From positions 103,740 through 167,739 of the forward strand of contig CANQET010000002.1 of the NCBI GenBank assembly GCA_947595585.1: a DNA stretch of 64,000 nt, written 5' to 3'. Under the pieces are notes generated by a model, which saw only the letters and a program-made list of their open reading frames with translations, made no database searches and had not been told where the DNA came from. Below are positions 24,629 through 35,000 of the stretch, piece after piece. The DNA comes from an uncultured Clostridia bacterium (lineage in GTDB: Bacteria > Bacillota > Clostridia > Christensenellales > Borkfalkiaceae). The translations under genes were made by a program, and so were the position numbers. The first letter of the stretch is position 1, and each line of letters opens with the position of its first letter.

Positions 24629-26527
24629 ATGAAGGCAACGAAAGTTCTTGCGGCATGCGCGCTCCTTGCGCTGAGCGTCGGCGTGGTCGCGGCATGCGGC
24701 GGCAAACCGCTCACCGATGCACCCCTCGAGGGCGAAACTTTGGCGGATTTCTCCGCGGGCGATCCCGGCGAAAAGGTGATGTTCGCTTCGGACGGCTGGT
24801 CCAACGGCGGTTCGTTCAACACCGTCTGGACGGCGGGCAACCTCTCCTATGCGGACGGCGCCCTGCATCTCGGCATCACCGAAGAGGTGAAGACGACCTG
24901 GATGGACGGCAAAGAGGTGCAATACAGCTACACCTCGGGCGAAGCGCGTACGACGTATTACTACGGCTACGGCGACTACGAGGTCCGCATGAAGCCCACC
25001 GACGTGAAGGGCACTGCGAGCACCTTCTTCGTCTGCACGGGCAACTATGATAAGACGCCCGAAGGCGTCGAAAACCCTTGGGACGAGATCGATATCGAGT
25101 TCCTCGGCAAGAGCCCCACGCGGGTGCAGTTCAACTACTTTGCCAACGGCCACGGCGGGCATGAGCATATGTACGACCTCGGCTTCGATGCGAGCAAGGA
25201 GTACCACAACTACGGCTTCCGTTGGGCGGAAGACTACATCACGTGGTTTGTGGACGGCCAGCCCGTCTACCGCGTCGAGAAGCCGTCGAAGGGCGACTTC
25301 CCCCAAACGGCCGGCAGGATCCTCATGAACTACTGGTGCGGCAATAAAGACGGCGAAGGCTGGATGGGCAAATTCGCAGGTGCCGACGGCAAGACCGCCG
25401 ACTACGCGTGGGTGAAGACCTCTGCCGCCAAGCAGAACCCGCCGATGGGCGATCCCTATCCCGATACTCCCGCGCCCGCCCCTACGCCCGGTGAGACCCT
25501 CGATTGGAGCAAGGTCGAAGCGCAGGAGCTCGCCTTCCCGTCCACCGAGAAGTACACCGTGACGCCCGCCGCGGATAAGAAGTCCGCACAGGTCACCTAT
25601 TCGGGCGTGACGACCGATTATTCCAACATCGAGATGGATATCGCATCGCTTTCCGCGGGCAAGAACGCCATGGCGCTCAAGCTCAAGAACAACGGCACCG
25701 CGGCCGTGAACGTGCGCATCAACCTCGTCAATGCCGAAAAACTCGCAGCGGGGGCGCAAAATTCCGCCGTCAATACGGAGGCTACGCAAGACGGCGCCGC
25801 CGTCCGCACCGATCTCGAATGGGGCGGTTCCTACTTCGATCTTTCGGCAGGGAAGGAAGCGGAGTGCGTCGTAATGTTCGAGGGCACCGCCGATAAACTG
25901 CAACTCATGATCGATTCGGCCATCTACGGCAACACCGAGGCAAAGAGCGGCGATCTCACCGTTTCCGCCCTCAAGTTCGCAAATGCGGGCGAGACGCCTG
26001 CGCCTTCCGTTCCCGAAGGGGATCCCGTCGCCCTCACCTTCAACGTGGAGGAGAATGCGGGGTATACCGTGACGGCAGGGGAAGACAACAAGTCGGCCAC
26101 GCTCGCCTATCAGGGCAAGGGCAACACCTATAAGCCCGTGACGGCCGAGTGTGCCGCCCTCGCTGCGGGGAAGAATGTCTTCACGCTCACGATCAAAAAC
26201 AACAAGGCCGAGCCCGTCACCGTGCGCGTCGACGTACAGGGTACGACGTCCGTCTCCACGGGAGAAGGGAGCAGTACCGATTGCACCAACGTCTCCGCGA
26301 CCTGCACGGGCGGCAGCGGCCTCTACACGGATACGACGTGGGGCGGCACCAAGATCACCCTTGCGGCCGAGGAGGAAGTCACCCTCACGATCGCCTTCGA
26401 TGCGACGATGGCACAGGGCGCCGTGAAGAACATTCTGATCTTCGTCGACTCCATGGGCGGCGATGAGAACGACCACGATGCAAGCGTCACCGTGAGCGGC
26501 TTCCTGTTCACGACCAAGGAAGACTAA
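24629..26527 (+). CDS. GH16 beta-glucanase lipoprotein with two C-terminal repeat modules
   Basis: This 632-residue protein starts with a lipoprotein signal peptide (VVAAC lipobox, Cys near residue 27). The GH16 domain (about residues 35-275) contains the catalytic motif EIDIEF, in which the first Glu is the nucleophile and the last the acid/base, preceded by WDE; TTYYYGYGDYEVRMK and FRWAEDYITWFVDG are other family landmarks. GH16 enzymes cut beta-1,3- or mixed-linkage beta-glucans. After a Pro-rich linker two related modules of about 160 residues follow, each opening with YTVT and containing AGKN-(M/V)(A/F)-L and a conserved WGG segment; they are probably carbohydrate-binding or other beta-sandwich domains. 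The start is set by GAGGAGGAAG. The enzyme would be anchored outside the membrane and feed oligosaccharides to the GH3 enzymes. Confidence 0.92.
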   Translation: MKATKVLAACALLALSVGVVAACGGKPLTDAPLEGETLADFSAGDPGEKVMFASDGWSNGGSFNTVWTAGNLSYADGALHLGITEEVKTTWMDGKEVQYSYTSGEARTTYYYGYGDYEVRMKPTDVKGTASTFFVCTGNYDKTPEGVENPWDEIDIEFLGKSPTRVQFNYFANGHGGHEHMYDLGFDASKEYHNYGFRWAEDYITWFVDGQPVYRVEKPSKGDFPQTAGRILMNYWCGNKDGEGWMGKFAGADGKTADYAWVKTSAAKQNPPMGDPYPDTPAPAPTPGETLDWSKVEAQELAFPSTEKYTVTPAADKKSAQVTYSGVTTDYSNIEMDIASLSAGKNAMALKLKNNGTAAVNVRINLVNAEKLAAGAQNSAVNTEATQDGAAVRTDLEWGGSYFDLSAGKEAECVVMFEGTADKLQLMIDSAIYGNTEAKSGDLTVSALKFANAGETPAPSVPEGDPVALTFNVEENAGYTVTAGEDNKSATLAYQGKGNTYKPVTAECAALAAGKNVFTLTIKNNKAEPVTVRVDVQGTTSVSTGEGSSTDCTNVSATCTGGSGLYTDTTWGGTKITLAAEEEVTLTIAFDATMAQGAVKNILIFVDSMGGDENDHDASVTVSGFLFTTKED

Positions 26528-26582
26528 AAGCGCCTGCCTTCCGCGGCCGCTTCGTCCGCCCGCGGAAGATCTTCCAAAACAA

Positions 26583-26622
26583 AGGGGTCTCCTCGAAACA
26601 GAGGGGGCCCCTATCGTTTTTT
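26583..26622 (+). terminator. Rho-independent terminator after GH16
   Basis: A 12-bp stem (26583-26594 with 26601-26612, including G-T pairs) around GAAACA, then TATCG and six Ts. Confidence 0.8.
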
Positions 26623-26700
26623 ATGCCTTTCCCCGCAAAATGGGGAGAGTTTTTTCCGTAAATTACAAAATCAGACACGGGAAAATACCCATGTCTGATT

Positions 26701-26777
26701 TGGTCGAGGAGACGGGATTTGAACCCACGACCTCTTGGTCCCGAACCAAGCGCGCTACCAAACTGCGCTACTCCTCG
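26701..26777 (-). tRNA. tRNA-Pro (anticodon CGG)
   Basis: The minus strand folds as a 77-nt tRNA including an encoded CCA. The acceptor stem is CGAGGAG with CTCCTCG, the anticodon stem CTTGG/CCAAG closes the loop TTCGGGA, giving anticodon CGG for proline CCG codons. The T loop reads GTTCAAATC. First base C is unusual for many tRNAs but normal for bacterial tRNA-Pro. Confidence 0.96.
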
Positions 26778-26817
26778 GAGAGCATTGCGCCCTGCTGCAT
26801 TTTCAAGTGCAGAGACT

Positions 26818-26846
26818 ATTATACCAAACGTCCGAGAAATTTGCAA
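26818..26846 (-). promoter_or_regulatory. Promoter of tRNA-Pro
   Basis: On the minus strand TTGCAA (26846-26841), 17-bp spacer, perfect TATAAT (26823-26818), about 40 bp before the mature 5' end. Confidence 0.75.
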
Positions 26847-26951
26847 GCAATTTTTCCGCGCTTTCCGAAAGAAAGGCGGGAAATTTCATCTGTAGCGGTA
26901 TTCCAAGGCAGGAGAGCGCGGGGGAGCGCGTATTCAAAATTTTCAATACTA

Positions 26952-26980
26952 CTTGCCGTAGCGCAAAAATCATGGTATAA
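26952..26980 (+). promoter_or_regulatory. Promoter of rubrerythrin
   Basis: TTGCCG (26952-26957), 17-bp spacer, perfect TATAAT (26975-26980). AAGGAG precedes the ATG at 27026. Confidence 0.75.
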
Positions 26981-27025
26981 TATTCTTGTCACGAAGGGGA
27001 AAATCGTGACGAAGGAGATCTTATT

Positions 27026-27568
27026 ATGGGAAACAACAAATATGCGGGCACGCAGACCGAAAAAAATCTCGAAGCGGCGTTTGCGGGGGAATCGCAGGCA
27101 CGCAACAAGTACACGTATTTTGCCTCCGTCGCCAAGAAAGAGGGCTATGAGCAGATGGCAGCGCTCTTTTTGAAGACGGCAGACAACGAAAAGGAACACG
27201 CCAAGCTGTGGCTCAAGGAGCTCTGCGGCATCGGCGATACGAAGGCCAACCTCGAGGCGGCTGCCGCGGGCGAGAACTTCGAATGGACGGATATGTATGA
27301 GGGCTTTGCGAAGACGGCGGAGGCCGAAGGCTTCAAGGAGCTTGCGGCGAAGTTCCGCATGGTCGCCGCGATCGAAAAGGCACATGAGGAGAGATACCGC
27401 GCACTGCTCAAGAATCTCGAGACGGCGCAAGTCTTCGAAAAGAGCGAAGTGAAGGTCTGGGAATGCCGCAACTGCGGGCATATCGTCGTCGGGACGAAGG
27501 CGCCCGAAGTTTGCCCGGTGTGTGCGCATCCGCAGAGTTACTTCGAAGTGCATGCGGAGAATTATTGA
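27026..27568 (+). CDS. rbr: Rubrerythrin
   Basis: This 180-residue protein has the two-part rubrerythrin layout: a ferritin-like di-iron domain with the ligands in [27 protein letters not shown]-type helix (here [12 protein letters not shown]) and EKAHEERY, and a C-terminal rubredoxin domain with CRNCG and CPVC coordinating one iron. Rubrerythrin reduces hydrogen peroxide in anaerobes, taking electrons from rubredoxin or NADH reductases. It is monocistronic with clear promoter and terminator. Length matches the short, one-rubredoxin form common in Clostridia. Its presence fits an anaerobe with an oxygen-sensitive hydrogenase. Confidence 0.95.
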   Translation: MGNNKYAGTQTEKNLEAAFAGESQARNKYTYFASVAKKEGYEQMAALFLKTADNEKEHAKLWLKELCGIGDTKANLEAAAAGENFEWTDMYEGFAKTAEAEGFKELAAKFRMVAAIEKAHEERYRALLKNLETAQVFEKSEVKVWECRNCGHIVVGTKAPEVCPVCAHPQSYFEVHAENY

Positions 27569-27573
27569 GCTTG

Positions 27574-27600
27574 CTCCCCCGCCTCGGCGGGGGAGTTTTT
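27574..27600 (+). terminator. Rho-independent terminator after rubrerythrin
   Basis: CTCCCCCGC pairs with GCGGGGGAG around a CTCG loop and is followed by five Ts. Confidence 0.9.
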
Positions 27601-27614
27601 ATGCCTTGAACTTA

Positions 27615-28033
27615 CGAACTGCGGATAAGCGGCGCAATACTACGTCATGCTACGTTTTTCTTGGTCGCGTACGCACAAGTACGCTCCCTGCGAAAAGCCT
27701 CGCATTCCTTGTCTTGCTTGCTTCTCCGCAGTTTAACGGTTACCGACCACGTCATTCCGAGGGCGTAGCCCGAGGAATCTCGGCCTTGAGATTTCTCACT
27801 GCGTTCGAAATGACGTATGTACCACCCCCTCCATTGGAGAACAGACCCCTACCCCCTCCATTGGAGGGGGTAGGGGGGGTGGGCGGAATACGACGGGGCC
27901 CCTCATGCGCGCCCCTTGGCGCCCCTTGTAGGGGAGCTGGCACGGCTGAGGCCGTGTCTGAGGGGTTTCGAAACCCTATCCCCCGCTATGCGGGTACTTC
28001 CCCTAAGAGGGGAAGCAAGGGGTCGGACTTCGT
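27615..28033. repeat. Composite intergenic repeat, copy B
   Basis: Second copy of the element at 10735-11229, in the same orientation and block order but shorter. It keeps both ends (CGAACTGCGGATAAGCGGCG and GACTTCGTA) and the palindromic CCCCTCC-GGAGGGG, GGCACGGC-GCCGTG and CTTCCCCTAAGAGGGGAAG blocks. Block sequences differ by substitutions, so the copies are not recent duplicates. Confidence 0.85.
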
Positions 28034-28490
28034 AGGGGCACATCAGTACGTCATTCCGACGACCGTAGGGAGGAGGAATCTCGTTCTAATAACGTCACCC
28101 TGAGCGTAGTCGCCCCGCGCGCATTTCTAATTCTCTAAGCGCGGCACGAGCGCGTAGCGCGAAGTAAGGGTCGCCGCAGTCTTATTCTTATATGAGTGAC
28201 GATATAAGGCTAATGCTAATGCGATTCTTCGACACGTGCCCGCCCGCTTAAGGCGCGTTCAGGCACGGCTCAGAATGACGTATTTGGAAGCCTTTGCTCC
28301 CCATCCGTCACGGCTACGCCGTGCCACCCGTCTCGCGCGGGTAGAGCCCCGCATTCGGTCACCGTTCGCGCCTTCCGATGCGCTCACTCACCGCAAAGCG
28401 CCGCGAAAAGCGCACTGTGCTTTCCGCGAGAATTGCGCTTTGCGACCCCGATGGGGGTAGGGCTTTCGGACTGCGTACTTACCTATTTCC
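28034..28490. repeat. Non-coding mosaic of repeat fragments
   Basis: At 28046-28082 there is an extra copy of the ATTCCGACGACCGTAGGGAGG block also present in copy A (10918 onward). The rest contains GC-rich palindromic pieces such as GCGCGTAGCGCG and CACGGCTACGCCGTG and a TCAGAATGACG end. Short ORFs here have no coding character. I see no RNA gene. Confidence 0.5.
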
Positions 28491-28533
28491 AAATACCGTC
28501 TTCTCCGAAAACGGGGGAAGACGGTATTTTATA
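28491..28533 (+). terminator. Terminator-like hairpin in intergenic region
   Basis: AAATACCGTCTTC (28491-28503) and GAAGACGGTATTT (28517-28529) form a perfect 13-bp stem with A/T-rich ends. No gene ends directly upstream on either strand, so it may be a leftover terminator or another repeat block. Confidence 0.55.
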
Positions 28534-28535
28534 TC

Positions 28536-28650
28536 AAGCCATCATGCGGCTATTCCACCAAGCCATCATGCGGCTATTCCACCAAGCCGACGTGTGGCTG
28601 TTTCCACCAAGCCGACGTGTTGCTGTTTCCGCCGAGCCATCATGCGGTTT
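28536..28650. repeat. Tandem array of 24-25 bp near-palindromic units
   Basis: Five consecutive units begin at 28536, 28560, 28584, 28609 and 28634. Two are identical (AAGCCATCATGCGGCTATTC then CACC); two carry AAGCCGACGTGT-GGCT; the last is partial. Each unit begins with a small near-palindrome (AGCC...GGCT). Units are too few and too closely spaced for a CRISPR array. Confidence 0.8.
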
Positions 28651-29034
28651 ATTTTTTCACCCCATGTCTTCATTTTGAAGAATTTTCGTGCATTTGCACA
28701 TGCTCTTATTGTGGGGCTGTATCCATCGATTTTCTCCGCAGATCCAAAGGCCGCAAATAGGGTCTTCTCCCCGATTTTGCGGGGACGGCGGTTGTACGGA
28801 AAATTATCAATATCCACAAAATCCCATAGCAAGTTGAGCGGTTTGTTACGAAAGTTGATTTTTCCACAACTATTTTTGTAATGCTATATATTTATGTATA
28901 TACCGTGTACAATAGTGCGTATGCCGTGAAAACATTGTGAAAATGATGTTTTCCGTGAGTGAAAAAATTTTGGAGAAGCGCAGCGAAATGCTTGCGCGAT
29001 GCGCCGAACGCGGCGCAGAAGTCAGGAGGATAGC
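28651..29034 (+). other. AT-rich leader upstream of the giant surface protein gene
   Basis: This stretch contains CCCCGATTTTGCGGGG (a small hairpin near 28771-28786) and becomes very AT-rich from about 28850. TACAAT near 28908 could be a -10 element but has no good -35. CAGGAGGA sits directly before the ATG at 29035. No ORF is convincing. Confidence 0.4.
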
Positions 29035-32000
29035 ATGAAGAAGAGAACCATGATTGCGGTTTTGGCGATGCTGTTCGCGCTCATACTTGCGGTGGGCGTC
29101 GGTTGTTCCCTGCACGGCACGATCGAGAAGTACACCGTACGGTTTATGAACGGGACAGAGACCTTCCTCGAAGAGGATTACGCCCTCGGGGAGAGCGTCC
29201 GATTCCCCGCACAGGATCCGACGAAGGCGGCCGATGCGACGTTCAGCTACACCTTCCTCGGCTGGAACTATTCCGGCATGGAGGAAGATACGCTCATCAC
29301 GGAGCATGTCGTCCACGGGCCGCAGACGTTCTTCGCCGTCTACAAGCGCACCCCGCGCGATACGGGCGAGCCGACGAAGTACCGCGTCACCTTCCGCGAT
29401 TCGATCACGAACGAGCCCATCGGAGAACCGCAGGACGTCGAAGAGGGGGCAAGCGCCGTCTTGCCCGATCCTCCGCTGCACAACGGGTTCCACTTCGTGC
29501 GTTGGAGCGTCTCGCACGAGCACATCTATGCGCGTACGGAGATCGAAGCCATCTACGAACGCAATCAATACACCTTGAAGCAGCACTATCTCGGCGAAGA
29601 TCACGAGAAGCGCGTGGAATACGAAGCGCGCTTCGGCGGCGAGCCTGCCGGGGTAGACAGCATCTTCAAATTCGAGGGTTGGTTCTGGGATACGGAATAT
29701 AGGATCCCCGTCGATCCCGAAGACACCATGCCCGCAGATAACTGCGAGATCTACGGCAAATACGATTTGGATTTCTCCCGTGTGGAGCTCGTCCCCTCGG
29801 GCGAACTCGTCTACGGCGGCGGCGATGACTATGTGCGCGTCGCGGGACTTTCGCAGATCGATGGGCTCGTGTATACCTATCATTGGCAAGACGGCACGAT
29901 CGATCCCGAGCTCGAACTCATGCACGCGGGGACCTTCCGCATCGAAGTGGAAGTCACGGGCAATTATCGCAACGGCCTCCTCACGGCGGATACCAAAGTC
30001 GTTGAGACGTTCACCGTACAAAAGGCGGCGCTCGAAGTCAAAGTCACCATTCCCGCCGCCTCCCGTACGATCGTCTACGGCGACGGCGAACCCGAGAAGA
30101 ATATCTCCTACGAGGGCTTCCAATACAACGATTCGGATGCGCTCGTTTCGCTCTCCTATGATTATCATGCGGTGACGCGCGCACGCGCAAGCGCGCCCGT
30201 CTACTCCACGCGGGCGGGGGAAGTCCACCTCGACGCGGGCAGCTACATGATGGAGACGAAGGTAGAGACGCTCCGCGACTACGAGGTCGAAGAGATCCCC
30301 GAGGTCGAGTTTACGGTCACGCGGCGTCCGCTCAAAGTTTCGCTTGCGATCGAGAGCTTCACCTACGGCGATCCCTTCGCCCCGCAGCTCTCCTTCGACA
30401 GCTTCGTCTACGGCGATACGATGGAGACGGCGCTTGGCATGCCCACCTATACCTTCGGCGGCAGTGCCTATGCGGGCGGCTTGGTCGACGCGGGCAGCTA
30501 CGAAGCGACCGTGAGCGGCTTTGCCGTCAAGAACTATGAGATCGAATACCCCGCCGCCGCGACGCCGTTTACCGTCGCCAAGAAGGACCTCTCGCTTACG
30601 GTCACGGCGCAAGGCAGTACCTACGGCGTTCGCCCGACCTACGCGCATGCCTTCGTCGGCGTCGTCGAGGGCGATCTTGCCAACTTCGGGATAAAAGATT
30701 ACACCCTTACCAAGGGCGGCCAGCCCTATGATCCCATGGGCGCAGAGGGGGAGAAGCCCTTCGGCGCGGGGCAGTACACCGTCACCGTAAAGAAGGAGGA
30801 CGTGACGGATACGCGCGCCTTCAAGAACTACAATTTGACGGCGATCGGCACGGCAGACTTCACCGTGAAAAAGGCACAGCTTCGCATCGGCCTCTCGGTG
30901 GATGCGCGCTACACCTACGGCGATACGGTCACCCCGCAGCCCGTCTTTGAAACCTTCTGCTACAACGATAGCGCGGCGAGCCTTCGCGGAAGCGGCAAGC
31001 TCACCTATACCCGCAACGGCGAACAGGACAACTACGGCTACCGCCGTGCGGGCAGCTACACCGTGGATATCTCGGGCTACACTTCCGAGAACTACGAAAT
31101 TTCCTACGAGACGGCGTCCTTCGTCGTCGATCCCGCTCCCCTCAAGCTCACCGTACAGCTCCAAAAGACCGCACTCAAATACGGCGAGACTCCCGCGGTG
31201 AAAGTCGGAGAAGACCTCACGGGCGGCATCCTCTATGAGGGCTTCAAGCACAGCGACACCGTGAGTTCCGTCTTCGGAAGCAAGGCGCCCGTCGTACAAT
31301 ATCTCAGCGCCGCGCAGGGCACGGTGGAGAAGTTCCATGTGGGCAGCTACACCGCATTCTGCACGCCCGAAGAGGGCCTTGCCCCCAACTATACGATCAC
31401 GGTCGTGACGCAGGACTTCAGCGTCTCTCCCCGTACGCTCTTTGTGGGCATCGAGTTCGAGACCGAAACTTCCCTCGTCTACGGCAATAAGCCGCAGGCA
31501 CACATCATCTACGCGAAAGAGGGGTACGACGGCTTCCTTGAAGGCGAAGAAACGCTTGCCCAAGCCGCCTATATCAAATACACGGGTGCCGCATCTTATA
31601 CGCAGGCCCAGCTCGGCGGGGCGGCGAAGATGGTCGTCGGCAGCTATACGCTCTCCGTCGAGGGCATGCCCGAACTTTCGGACTACACGCTCACCTATCA
31701 GAAGGATGGGCTTGGGTTCGAGATCACGAAGAAGGCCCTTCAGGTCACCCTCACCGAGGGCAATAAGTCGTATACCTATGGCGATAAACCCGTCGTAGAC
31801 ATCCAATTCGAGGGCTTTGCATACGACGAATCCGCGGCCGCGCTCTTCGGCGAAAAGGCGAGCACGCTCTCCTACTTTAAGGACGGCGCCTCCGCCCATT
31901 ACGCGCCCAAGACCTACTTCGAAGCGGGCAGCTACACCGCCACCCTCGAGGGCCTCGAAAACGAAAACTACACGATCTCCGTGCAAGGCGCCGCCTTTAC

Positions 32001-35000
32001 CGTGGAGAAGAAACTCCTCACCGTCACCGCGGCGGAAGCGGGGTATACCTATGGCGATCCTCGCCCCGAACCCACCCTTTCTTACGACGGTTTTGTACCG
32101 AATGAAGATCGGAGCGTGCTCACGGGGACGCCTTCGTATACCTATAAGCACGAGACGACCGACTGCACCGCCCAAGAATACTTCGATGTGGGAAGCTATA
32201 CCGTCTCGGTCAAGGGGTATACTTCCTCCAACTACACGATCGAATACGTCGATGGGACGTTTACGGTCGCAAAGCGGGATGCCGTCGTCACCGTATCCGC
32301 ACAGGGTGCGACGTACGGCACTGCGCCGACCTTGAGCTATGCGGCGCCGCGCATCCTCGCGCGCGATATGGCGGGCTTTGCCTTTGCCTACGCCTATACC
32401 TTCTCCCGCACCGCAAGCGGCCAAAAGAACGACTACACCCCCCTGTCTTTTGCCTATTATCAGGCGGGCAATTACACCGTAACGCTCAAGTATACGGCCA
32501 ATGAAAACTACACCCTCACCGTACAGTCTGCCGACTTCGCGATCGCAAAGAAGCCGCTCACCGTCGGCCTCAAAGGGGTGGAATCCTCCTATGTCTATGG
32601 CACCGTGCCCGCACCCGCGCTCACCTTCTCGGGGTTCGTCGGCGAAGAGAATGAAGAAGTCTTCACCGCAAAGCCCTATACGCAGTTCACCTATTACAAC
32701 AGCGACAGCCGGAGCACGAGCGTGCGCAACTTCCCCGTGGGCAGCTATTTCGTCGGCGCGACGAGCGGCTACGCGGCCGATAACTACGCCGTGACCTATG
32801 CCGAAAAGACGGCCTTCGCCGTCACCAAGGCCCCGCTCACCGTCACCGTAAACGTTGCGGATATCACCTACGGCGCCACGCCCGCACCCACCGTCACCTA
32901 CAGCAAGTTCGCCTTCAGCGACAGCGCAACGTCGCTCACGGGCAGAGTACAATACACCTACACCCTCGGCGGAGAGACGAAGCAGGGGACCCTCCATGCG
33001 GGAAGTTACACCGTCTCCGCAAGCGGACTTTCCTCCCCCAACTATGAAATTACGTATGTAAGCCACGGCCTCACGGTCGCAAAGAAGGCGCTCAAAGTCA
33101 GCGTCTCCGTCGCAGACTTCACCTACGGCGCACAGCCCGCACCCGTGCTCGGCTACGAGGGCTTCATCCGCGGCGAGAGCGAAAATAACCTTACAGGGTC
33201 CCTCGTCTACACCTATTCGGGCGAGAAGAACGCCAAGAACTTCCTCCGCGCGGGGCAGCATACCCTCACGCTCTCGGGATACGCGTCGGGCGACTACGCC
33301 ATCACGTACGGCACGGCTTCCTTCAACGTCGCAAAGAAGGCCATCACGGTCGAAGTTACCGAGCAGAACGACTTTGCAAGTTTCACCTACGACGGCAGCC
33401 GCAAGCTTGTGCTTACGAGCACGGCGCAGGGCCTCGTCGAGGGCGATACGCAAGAGGGCCTCGGAACGCTCGCCTATGTCCTTTCGGGCACGCACTATGC
33501 GAGCGCCGATGTAAGCGGCGTCCTCCATGCCGATCGCTATACCTTCACCGCACAGGGCTACACTTCGAACGACTACGTCATCTCCTATGTCTATGGCAGC
33601 GGCAAGGCAAGCGCCGTCTCCTTCACCGTCTCCCCGGCGGAAGTCAAGCTCACCTTGAAAGAGGGCTGGACGGTCTACGGCGACGATACCGCAGGCGAAT
33701 GGTATACGGTAGAGGGCAGCATCTACAATGGTGAACTCACGTTCGGGACGGCTATCGAAAAGGACAATGCGCCCTACGACGGCAAGGATACCTACTTCCC
33801 GCACGGAACTTACAAGGTGACCGTCTCCTACAAAGTCAACCCCGATTACCGCGTCACGGCAAAGGGCGCAGAGCTTTCGGGCAGCACTTCTGTCTCGTTC
33901 ACCGTCGCGAAGAAGAGCATCGAGATCGCCTCGGGCGGCACCCAACCTTGGGCCAAGCGCGGGGATTGGAGCTATGCGCCCAAGCTCGAAGACAGCCGCT
34001 TCACCCTCACGGGCACCATCGTCCTCAAGAACGCGGAGAGCCTCGAAGCACAGGAGTACAGGGCAAACAGCGTGGGCGAAGTCTTCGATTGGAAGGACGC
34101 CTACAAGATCACCCTCGCGGATGGGACGGACGTCACCGAAAACTTCACCGTCACCTATTCCTTCAACCTCATGTTGAGCAATTCGAGCTTCAGCATCGAG
34201 AAGCCCGAGGCCGTGTTCACGTACGACAGCAAGGCGCATACCTTCAAGATCACGGCGACGGCAGAGGGCATCGAAGCGCAGGAGATCAAGATCCAATACA
34301 AGACGGAGGAAGCGGGCGAATACGGCGACGCCCTGCCGCAGTTCACGAACGCGGGGAGCTATACCGTTTGGTACAAAGTCACGGCGCCCAACTGCGATCC
34401 CGATGAGGGAAGTTTCGCCGTCACGGGCAACAAGGCGACGCCCAACCTCGCCGCGTTTGCGGATACGAACACGTATACCTACAACAAGGGCACCTTCCTC
34501 GATGCGCAAACCGTGCGAAGCGCCCTCGTGAAGGGGAACGTCTACGAGGATGCGAAAGTCGAATTCAGCCTCACGGGGGCGGAATTCCACACGGCCTTCC
34601 CCGAAATCAAGAACGCGGGCAGATACACGATCACCCTCAAAGTCTCGGGCGATAACTACATCGAGAAGACCGCGGACTACACCCTCACGGTGCAGAAGGC
34701 GACGGTCGAAGCCCCCGAGATCGCGCATAAGACCTACAACAAAGAACAGCAGACGGCCGAAGTTGCGGAAGATGCGCTCTACACCGTCCGGACCAACGAA
34801 GGCGGCACGGCTGCGGGCGAGTACGACGTCGTCCTCGCGCTTTCCGATGCCTCCAACTATCGCTGGGCGTCCGACGCAGAGGGCACGCAGGAGACCCTCA
34901 AACTCACCTTCACCATCGACAAGGCGATCCTTAATATGGATGGTGTGAAGTGGGATTACGAGGCAGGTTCGTTCACCTACGATCTGCAGCCGCACGCCGT

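Noticed and set aside
28536..28650. A possible small CRISPR array
   Set aside because: The units are contiguous without unique spacers, differ from each other, and there are no cas genes in the window.
28378..28881. A 167-codon ORF in the spacer upstream of the giant gene
   Set aside because: It runs through hairpins and the tandem repeat, and its product is low-complexity; not coding.
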